DNA of 19,958 nt from Anaerolineales bacterium UBA1429 (GTDB lineage Bacteria; Chloroflexota; Anaerolineae; UBA1429). Numbering within the stretch: position 1 is the stretch's first letter; each line of letters starts with the position of its first letter. Made by a program: the position numbers and the translations under genes. The notes under the pieces were generated by a model. That model worked only from the letters and a program-made list of their open reading frames with translations. It was not told where the DNA came from and made no database searches. Shown piece after piece: positions 14,106 to 19,958 of the stretch. Location of the stretch: the NCBI GenBank assembly GCA_002329325.1, contig DCTX01000014.1, positions 21,391 through 41,348 of the forward strand, read 5' to 3'.

Positions 14106-17100
14106 CTAGGGCATGGTGTTGTGATGGCGTTGCGAATCCAGGCTGATGGGCAGCCAGCGCGGGCGCAGCACCTTGGTGTGAACCGTTGCCTCCGTAGAGA
14201 GCTGCCCCGAATTGGGCGAATCCGACCCGATCCAGGCGACGTTGGACATCGAGCCGGGGAGAGCACCGTCCATGGTGGCTGTGACGGTGATCACGCCGCC
14301 CTCTCCTGGAGCCAGGTCGGGCACCTGCCAGATGTAGGTCTGCCCCTGGATAGCCGCCACGGTGCCGGGCGGCGCGCTGACGCCGATATCCACGAGGCCT
14401 GCCGGCAGCGTATCCGTGATCCGGACCCCATACGCTGCAGCGGTTCCTTCGTTGCCGTAGGCCAGCGTGTAGGTGATGGGGCCGCCCGACATCACCCAGG
14501 CCGGGCCGTGTTTTGCAAGGGTGAGCGAGGCGATCTGCACGTCGGCGCCGACTTGGGTCCGATTGTTGCCCGAGCTGGCCTCCAGGCCGCTGGTGGCGAT
14601 CTGGGCCACGTTCTCCAGCGCCCCGCCAAACGTGTCGCTGATCGTCGCCGTGATGGTGATGACGCCTCCCGCTCCCTCGGGCAGGTTGGCCACATCCCAC
14701 ACGAGGCGCGTACCGGGGCGCAGGCTGATGGCCGCGCCTGACGAGGCGACCGTCGGATTCTCCAGGGCCAGGGGCAAGGTATCGGTGATGACCACATTGT
14801 GGGCGGTGGCCGCCCCGGCATTGGCGTAGGTCAGGGTATAGGTGACGGTGTCGCCGGCCATGAGGGGGCCTTGCGGCGCGATGGTCTTCTCGATGGCCAC
14901 GTCGGTCTTGAGCACCTGGAGGCGCATGGCCGGATCGCCCATCAGCAGGTAGGTATCGATCAGCTCACGGTAGCCGGGGGTGCTGCTGTAGAGCTTGAGC
15001 TTGGCCAGGGTAGTGGCGGGGCCCAGCTCCGAGACGCCGTTGTAGAACAGGGCCTCATAGAGCCCCTTGTTGAGGAATTCGTGGCCGGTGGCGATGCCAA
15101 GGCCGGTAGGCGCAAAGGAGGCGATGGCACCGCGCCCCGCCATGCGCACCAGGGTCTCGGAGATGGAGGAGCGGTCGGTGCTGCCGGCCTGCGAGGGGGT
15201 GATATAGTAGCCCTCCAGACAGGTCATGGGCACCATGAGGGGCTGACGATAGCCATTGTTGATGGTCGTCATGTCGGCCAGGTTGAGGAACACCGGCGAG
15301 GCCCAGGATGAGACCGCCGAGTGGCCCTTCCAGTTGATGATCAGGCGTCCCTGGTTGAACGCGATGAACAGCGCTGTGCGCACGGCGGTGGAAGAGCTGT
15401 ATCCGGGGGTCACCTTGTAGTAGATGCGCTCCGGCAGGTAGGGGGGCGGCGTAAAGCCGCTGGCGATGGCTTCGGACAGGGCGGCGAAATCGCCGGCATC
15501 GTCGGCGTCATCGGCCAGGAAGGTGATCTGGCGCTGCCACGCCTCGGGCCCCAGCGCCTCATAGGCGATGATCTTGTTCACCATCGCCGTGGTCTCGGCG
15601 GCCGTCTTGACGGGCAAGCGGCCCAGGAACAGGTCGGGGAAGATGTCCTGGCCGCTTACGGTGACGTAGCGGTTGTCGGCGGACGTCTCGCCCAGCCAGG
15701 GATCCACGTCAGCCAGGTAGGGCGGGATGTAGGAGACCTCGCCACGGCCCAGGTTGTTCTTGGGGTCATAGTTGCCATCGCCCACCAGCAGCACGTAGGC
15801 CGGCGCGGGGGGCGTCCAGTTGTGGTAGGCGTAGGAGATAAAGGTGCGGATCGCCTCGGCATCCACGATGCCATAGTTGAACTCGTTATAGATCTCGTCC
15901 ACGTCCACCACGACCACCCGCAGACCCTGGGCGCGGCGATAGTCGGCCAAGGGCTGGATGGCGTCGTAAAAGTCGCGGTGGGTGATGATGATATAGTCGG
16001 CGGCGTTGCCCGGATCCTGCCAGTTGCTGAGCGTGACCAGCTCCATCGCCGTGGGGCTCAGGTAACGGTCGGGGGTCAGGGCCAGGTAGCGCTCCGTCTG
16101 GGTGATGGATTGGCCGAAGGAGAGGGTATAGCCGTTGCTGCCCGGCTCGAAGGTGGCGCCGGTGATGCGCACGGGGTTCGACGGGTCGGTGATGTTGTAC
16201 AGGTCGGGCACCTGGGAGCCCGAGAAGCCCTCCACCTGCACCAGCCACTCTCCCGGCTGGTCCACGCTGAAGAAGAGCTGGTCGTTCTGGGCGACATAGC
16301 GCCGGGCGTAGTCGAGCTCGAAATGGTGGAGATAGGTATAGTCATACTGGCCAGACGTGACGTTAAGGCCATAGACAATAGACAGGATGTTCTCTCCATC
16401 CACCAGATATGACTGCGGTATCTGGATCTCGTATGCATGGTTAGTGCCTGCGGGCCACGTGGTTTCACCGAGTAGGTTGTTGTTGAGCAGAAACCGTGTT
16501 CGATGAGGCACAGTGGAGACACCACCCGCCAAGTAGACTTTCAATGTGCAACTCAAAGGATCCCCGGTAGGCGCCCCCAAAGACAATGTGTAGTCTCTCG
16601 ATGTCGGCGCACCGAACGCGACTGGCCGATCCCAATACCAACGATCGTTGCTCGTTCCATAGGGGAAGGTGCTTACGTAAATATGGTCTTCCTTGGCAAC
16701 ATAGGTATCCCAGAAGCTAACTGGGATTGGCGTGCTATGCACATTGTGCGCTTCGTTGGCCACGATGCTGCTGCCCACACCTGCATCCCATGTTAGCCAG
16801 TAGGCACTTACTCCAGTGTAGATGCTGTCTAGGGGGCTTCCAAGGTAGATCAAGGAGTCGTCAACCTCCAGGCTACCGTGCCCTTCTTGCTCAATACTTA
16901 GGGCAATCTCGTCCCCCTGACTGGACAGCCGAACTGCCTCGGCACTGAGTTCAGAGATCGGAACGCCCAGAGCAGCCAGATCGGCACCCGTGACTCGAAC
17001 CATTCCCTGGCGGCTGATGGAGAACCTGACTGCCTGGAAGTCTCCCTCCTCGGATGATGGCATGACCTGAGCCATGGACGGCGTGCCACGCCACGCACGT

Positions 17101-17819
17101 GCCTGCTCATAGTTGACCAAAGCATTGCTGTAGAGCAGCTCGAATGGGTCAAGCTCCTGCACTCTGATAGCGCTGGCAACTTGGCCGCTCGCGGAGTATG
17201 ACAGGCGAGCACGAATGCTCTGAACTACGCGCAAACCTCCGGTCAGAGGCATATATTGAAATGGATAGAGAACTACCTGAACTACCCTCTGCTCTCGCAT
17301 ATAGCCGATTTCGCCCAGGGCAGCGAACGTAGCCGGCCAGTAGTTGCTTGTGTCATAGGCATCGAGATCGCGTTTCCAGACGTTGCCCACAAAGACAGGA
17401 TCCCCGTCCAGCCCATCTTCCCAAATGGGCTCGGGCACAGGGCAGATAAGGTGGTTCCCGGGCAAATCAAGGTACTCGACCTCCAGGACGGTCAACTCCA
17501 CATCGGCGGCATCGGGCGGTAACCCAAAGTGGGCGCCGAATATCGGCAAGGCTGGCCATCCGGCTGCGGAGACAGTGGCAAGTCCAGCCATAGTCACCGA
17601 ATCGCAGCCAAGCGATGCATCATAGGAGAGCCCATAGGATGGGGGGATCCACTCAAACTCGATGCTGTTGGACTCGGTCGAGAGGGCGCGCAGCATGCCG
17701 GGGCTCGCCTGCGTCCCAGTCTCGGCAAGCGCTACTGATGCCGGGAAGTGAGGTAGGTCAAGAGCAAGAGCTAGGCACACCAAGAGCGCGCGGACAGGCA
17801 AGCGGCTGCGATGATGCAT
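14106..17819 (-). CDS. secreted gingipain-type (C25) cysteine peptidase with two DUF11 repeats
   Basis: 1237 residues from ATG 17819. A signal peptide occupies residues 1-32 (basic start, ALLVCLALALDL core, cleavage after SVALA). An in-frame extension to 17930 would bury the signal peptide and overlap the kinase gene, so it is rejected. A long propeptide and beta-rich region runs to about 600. The C25 catalytic domain starts near DYIIITHRDFYD (608) and carries H833 in NWKGHSAV and C867 in PMTCLEGYY, the expected His/Cys pair. Two DUF11 repeats of about 120 residues end the protein, which stops with LRPRWLPISL plus a short polar tail and has no LPXTG-type anchor. The first 500 residues are coded by lower-GC DNA than the rest. 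It follows a radical SAM/peptide/kinase set, so it may process or be affected by the peptide product. Confidence 0.88.
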   Translation of the reverse strand: MHHRSRLPVRALLVCLALALDLPHFPASVALAETGTQASPGMLRALSTESNSIEFEWIPPSYGLSYDASLGCDSVTMAGLATVSAAGWPALPIFGAHFGLPPDAADVELTVLEVEYLDLPGNHLICPVPEPIWEDGLDGDPVFVGNVWKRDLDAYDTSNYWPATFAALGEIGYMREQRVVQVVLYPFQYMPLTGGLRVVQSIRARLSYSASGQVASAIRVQELDPFELLYSNALVNYEQARAWRGTPSMAQVMPSSEEGDFQAVRFSISRQGMVRVTGADLAALGVPISELSAEAVRLSSQGDEIALSIEQEGHGSLEVDDSLIYLGSPLDSIYTGVSAYWLTWDAGVGSSIVANEAHNVHSTPIPVSFWDTYVAKEDHIYVSTFPYGTSNDRWYWDRPVAFGAPTSRDYTLSLGAPTGDPLSCTLKVYLAGGVSTVPHRTRFLLNNNLLGETTWPAGTNHAYEIQIPQSYLVDGENILSIVYGLNVTSGQYDYTYLHHFELDYARRYVAQNDQLFFSVDQPGEWLVQVEGFSGSQVPDLYNITDPSNPVRITGATFEPGSNGYTLSFGQSITQTERYLALTPDRYLSPTAMELVTLSNWQDPGNAADYIIITHRDFYDAIQPLADYRRAQGLRVVVVDVDEIYNEFNYGIVDAEAIRTFISYAYHNWTPPAPAYVLLVGDGNYDPKNNLGRGEVSYIPPYLADVDPWLGETSADNRYVTVSGQDIFPDLFLGRLPVKTAAETTAMVNKIIAYEALGPEAWQRQITFLADDADDAGDFAALSEAIASGFTPPPYLPERIYYKVTPGYSSSTAVRTALFIAFNQGRLIINWKGHSAVSSWASPVFLNLADMTTINNGYRQPLMVPMTCLEGYYITPSQAGSTDRSSISETLVRMAGRGAIASFAPTGLGIATGHEFLNKGLYEALFYNGVSELGPATTLAKLKLYSSTPGYRELIDTYLLMGDPAMRLQVLKTDVAIEKTIAPQGPLMAGDTVTYTLTYANAGAATAHNVVITDTLPLALENPTVASSGAAISLRPGTRLVWDVANLPEGAGGVITITATISDTFGGALENVAQIATSGLEASSGNNRTQVGADVQIASLTLAKHGPAWVMSGGPITYTLAYGNEGTAAAYGVRITDTLPAGLVDIGVSAPPGTVAAIQGQTYIWQVPDLAPGEGGVITVTATMDGALPGSMSNVAWIGSDSPNSGQLSTEATVHTKVLRPRWLPISLDSQRHHNTMP
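14170..14903 (-). repeat. two tandem DUF11 domains inside the C25 peptidase
   Basis: Repeat 1 begins at DVAIEKTIAP (14903) and repeat 2 at DVQIASLTLAKHGP (14543). Both share TYTLTYANAG / TYTLAYGNEG, a D-T-L-P motif, W-x-V-x-x-L-x-x-G-x-G-G-V-I-T-x-T-A-T and N-x-A-x-I. These are immunoglobulin-like surface domains, common on large exported proteins. Confidence 0.85.
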
Positions 17820-17886
17820 ACGAATGCACTCTCTTGCAGTACGGGCGGGGCATTGTGAATCGACGCTAGGCAGTTGGGCGTCCAGG

Positions 17887-18783
17887 CTACAATCGACGGA
17901 CAAAATCCACGACACTTGGGCCTCGAACAAATGTCAGCTCGTAGCAGTCCAGGCTGGTGGCGAGCTCTTTCAGGAAGCCAAGGCAGAAATCCATGCCTTC
18001 TGGATCCCAGTAGGGCATGAAAGTGCACTGCACAAGCCTGCGCACTGCCTCCTGAGGAGACAGCTCGCGCACTCTGTTCGTAGATCCCTGATGCAGGAAG
18101 AACACTCGCTGAATGGGCGCCGATATCGGTGCCGAAAAGTGTGCGTCACCGTGCCAGGGCGTGCCATAGGTCGAGATGGTACGATCCTGCTGTCCTATGA
18201 TGATACGGTCATCGTTCAGAATCTCTGCGGCGCTGCTGTCATGCCAGATCTGCGCCATCGTGCTCTTTCCGGCCCCTGAGACGCCGCAGAACAGCTCGCC
18301 GATACCATTTTCGCATACGCCAACGGCGTGAACCTCTACACCGTGGCCACCAGAGAGCAAGCTTACGCAGATAACCTCACTCATCGGGTACGAAAACGGG
18401 CGGAAAACGGTAGATCCGGCCACGGGAGTCAGAGCGTATACGGTGCCGCTCTTGCCATCATTATGTATGCTTACGATATTGAAGACTCGCCAAGTGCCCT
18501 CGTTCAGCGGGCCCCTGAATACATAGACGGTGTGGTCGGCCAAGCGAAAGACCTGCCATCCCCCGCTACGGTCAAATCGCGGAGAACCCAGCTCGAATAG
18601 GGGTGCACGACCATAAACGATATCCAACTCCACATCGGGAGCTTCTTGACACACAAATCGCCAGAGTGATTCGTCCAAGACGTCGGCGATTCGCGATCCC
18701 ACAGACCTAAGGCCGATGCGGAGACCGCCTATTGAGAGCGTCAATCGCTCCGGGGCGCAATCGGAGACAGCAGTTAGTCCCAT
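17887..18783 (-). CDS. HPr kinase-like (HprK-related) kinase of a peptide-modification locus
   Basis: 298 residues. The C-terminal half has the HprK-type P-loop GVSGAGKST (167-175), an acidic DDR motif (191-193) and TPWHGD (208-213); the N-terminal half (1-150) is not the HprK N-domain and is instead a divergent beta-rich region. ATG 18783 is the only start available near the N-terminus (a TGA lies four codons upstream), but no good ribosome site is seen, so translation may be coupled to the peptide gene ending 28 nt upstream. Related stand-alone kinases in lasso-peptide clusters phosphorylate the C-terminal serine of the precursor; the neighbouring peptide here ends in Ser. No HPr or sugar-transport genes are near, arguing against carbon-catabolite control. 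Codon and base use are less GC-rich than in the flanks. Confidence 0.8.
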   Translation of the reverse strand: MGLTAVSDCAPERLTLSIGGLRIGLRSVGSRIADVLDESLWRFVCQEAPDVELDIVYGRAPLFELGSPRFDRSGGWQVFRLADHTVYVFRGPLNEGTWRVFNIVSIHNDGKSGTVYALTPVAGSTVFRPFSYPMSEVICVSLLSGGHGVEVHAVGVCENGIGELFCGVSGAGKSTMAQIWHDSSAAEILNDDRIIIGQQDRTISTYGTPWHGDAHFSAPISAPIQRVFFLHQGSTNRVRELSPQEAVRRLVQCTFMPYWDPEGMDFCLGFLKELATSLDCYELTFVRGPSVVDFVRRL

Positions 18784-18811
18784 GCAGCTAGATCAGGCAA
18801 CAGGATACCAG

Positions 18812-18979
18812 CTACGATTCGGAAAGCGAAGGACAACTACCGGTTCCTACTACACAGTCGCTCACTTGATTAGGTCCGGCCTGACGTACGTTCTTGCACC
18901 CTCCCAGCACCGCCTCGTCCGGCAGCAAGTAGACGCCCTCGATGGCGGGCTTGATGTAGGTCTTTTTCGTCTCGTTCAT
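18812..18979 (-). CDS. small cysteine-containing peptide, likely RiPP precursor (55 aa)
   Basis: ATG 18979 has an excellent ribosome site, GAGGAGGGG, ending 2 nt upstream, and the stop is TAG at 18814-18812. The peptide starts MNETKKTYIKPAIEG, continues VYLLPDEAVLGG and then has CKNVRQAGPNQV, SDCVVGTGSCP and SLSES. The Y-x-x-P-x-I element resembles leader motifs recognised by PqqD-like domains in lasso and related systems; LGG could be a double-glycine cleavage site. Cys28, Cys42 and Cys49 and several Ser would be in the core, and the last residue is Ser. It lies 26 nt after a radical SAM/SPASM gene and 28 nt before an HprK-like kinase. The class of product cannot be told from sequence. Confidence 0.75.
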   Translation of the reverse strand: MNETKKTYIKPAIEGVYLLPDEAVLGGCKNVRQAGPNQVSDCVVGTGSCPSLSES

Positions 18980-19005
18980 ATCCCCTCCTCAAAGGGTGTG
19001 ACCTG

Positions 19006-19920
19006 CTACTCGGTCACTTGGGTCAGTTGCGCCACGGCTGCCACCCGCAGCCGCGTTACCTCACACAGGAACGGCACCGCGCCGCAGGGATCGCCGGTCT
19101 CCATTCGCGCATAGGCGGGGCAGTTGTCGCAGAACGCCCGCAGATCACAGTCACGGCAGCGGGCGTCGCTGCGCATGGTGCTGCGCCGCACCTCCGGGAT
19201 GAACGCATCCCAGGCCTCTCGAAAGCTGCCGCGCAACAAGTCGTAGGACGGCTCGCGGGCCATCATGCAGATGCTCAGGCGGCCCGCCGGGTCCACGTGG
19301 GCCGAACGCACGCCTGCGCCGCAGGTAAAGAGCCGATCGCGGTCGAACTGGACTTCGGCCTGGCGCTCATAGAACTCGCACCAGCTCTCGCGGCCCTTGG
19401 GTTCGGCCAGTTGGTAGGCCACCACCTCCTCGGGCGAGAGGCGCAGGGCGGCTGGCTCCGGGCTGCCGGCCAGGCCGGCGTTGAGCAGCGGGTCAAAGCG
19501 GAACTCGACATCCAGCGATTCGGCGTAGGCCTTGATCTCCCACAACTCGTCCCGGTTGAGGGTCATCAGCGGCGTCTTGAGCCGCAGAAGCAGGGGGCGA
19601 GCCGCCAGCCGGGCGATGCCCGCCATGCAGCGCTCAAACGAGCCGGGCACTCCCGTCACCCTTTCATACACCGGGGCGGTGCGCCCATAGAGCGATACCT
19701 CGACGGCAAAGGGCGGGTAGGCCGCCAGCAGATCGGCCACCTCGTCGGTGACGGTGGTGCCGTTGGTAAAGAGCGTGATGAGCATGCCTTTGCGCTTGGC
19801 ATGCATATAGATCTCGGCGAAATCGGGCCGCACGAGCGGCTCGCCGCCCGTGAACAGCAGCCAAAGCACCCCCGCCTCGGCCAGCTCGTCCAGGATATCG
19901 CACCATTGGGCGGCGGTCAA
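19006..19920 (-). CDS. radical SAM/SPASM peptide maturase (N-terminus unresolved at window edge)
   Basis: The visible 304 residues, from TTG 19920, match radical SAM/SPASM peptide-modifying enzymes: LLFTGGEPLVRPDFAEIY (GGEP at 25-28), TLFTNGT, VEVSLYG, and a C-terminal SPASM region with Cys at 200, 218, 255, 258, 264, 267, 279 and 286, enough for auxiliary iron-sulphur clusters. The N-terminal CxxxCxxC that binds the catalytic cluster is not present. In frame upstream there is a TGA (19941-19939), and beyond it five codons reading I-I-I-D-E to the window end. The gene may therefore be truncated, have an error or frameshift at the edge, or read through the TGA. An AGGAGG at about 19937-19932 also allows the TTG start. 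It is the first visible gene of the peptide locus. Confidence 0.82.
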   Translation of the reverse strand: MTAAQWCDILDELAEAGVLWLLFTGGEPLVRPDFAEIYMHAKRKGMLITLFTNGTTVTDEVADLLAAYPPFAVEVSLYGRTAPVYERVTGVPGSFERCMAGIARLAARPLLLRLKTPLMTLNRDELWEIKAYAESLDVEFRFDPLLNAGLAGSPEPAALRLSPEEVVAYQLAEPKGRESWCEFYERQAEVQFDRDRLFTCGAGVRSAHVDPAGRLSICMMAREPSYDLLRGSFREAWDAFIPEVRRSTMRSDARCRDCDLRAFCDNCPAYARMETGDPCGAVPFLCEVTRLRVAAVAQLTQVTE

Positions 19921-19958
19921 CTCGGAATCGCCCTCCTGTCATTCATCAATGATAATGT

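Noticed and set aside
15321..16412. Long + strand open frame inside the C25 peptidase gene
   Set aside because: Antisense shadow; the - strand carries the C25 His/Cys motifs in this very segment.
17820..17930. N-terminal extension of the C25 peptidase to 17930
   Set aside because: It would put 37 residues before a clear signal peptide and overlap the kinase gene.
17887..18783. Classical HPr kinase/phosphorylase for carbon control
   Set aside because: The N-terminal half does not look like HprK, no HPr or PTS gene is near, and the neighbours are peptide-modification genes.
17887..19958. Canonical lasso peptide cluster
   Set aside because: The leader motif and kinase fit, but no asparagine-synthetase-like cyclase or transglutaminase-like protease is in the window; the region beyond 19958 is unseen.

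Overview
The window is GC-rich and densely coded. It looks like a chromosomal segment from a Chloroflexota bacterium, Anaerolineae-like. That assignment is inference. It rests on frequent TTG/GTG starts after strong GGAGG sites, an FtsA-like protein paired with a membrane-anchored baseplate-J-like protein next to ruvX-mltG, a large secreted gingipain-type (C25) peptidase with DUF11 repeats, and a fused membrane/spermidine-synthase-fold protein. No rRNA, IS element, CRISPR array or integrase was seen.

Left part (1-12650, all + strand). The 3' end of a tRNA-Gly is followed by a promoter and the protein-quality-control operon tig-clpP-clpX, closed by a good terminator at 3567-3600. alaS follows with its own near-consensus promoter; an 8-bp inverted repeat straddles the -10 box and expected start site. 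Next comes a run of an FtsA/PilM-like actin-fold protein, a baseplate-J-like membrane protein, ruvX and mltG. alaS-ruvX-mltG is an old neighbourhood (compare Bacillus alaS-yrzL-yrrK-yrzB-yrrL); here two extra envelope genes sit inside it. A fused membrane/spermidine-synthase-like gene ends at a strong bidirectional terminator.

Right part (12653-19958, all - strand). The first gene past the terminator is a peroxiredoxin-glutaredoxin fusion whose peroxidatic cysteine codon is an in-frame TGA, followed by a convincing hairpin. It is best read as a selenoprotein of 248 residues rather than the 193-residue fragment a standard gene caller would give. Beyond it lies an operon read right to left: a radical SAM/SPASM protein at the window edge, a 55-residue cysteine- and serine-containing peptide not previously called, an HPr-kinase-like protein, a secreted C25 peptidase with two DUF11 repeats, and a pyruvate-kinase-C-terminal-domain-like protein. 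The first four look like a peptide-modification (RiPP-like) locus: a precursor with a Y-x-x-P-x-I leader, double glycine and terminal serine, a radical SAM maturase, a kinase and a secreted protease. Roughly 16320-18890 is lower in GC than both flanks; its two edges fall inside the peptidase gene and at the leader/core junction of the peptide, which suggests a swapped cassette.

The two results most worth following are the selenocysteine peroxiredoxin-glutaredoxin and the radical SAM/peptide/kinase/C25 locus.
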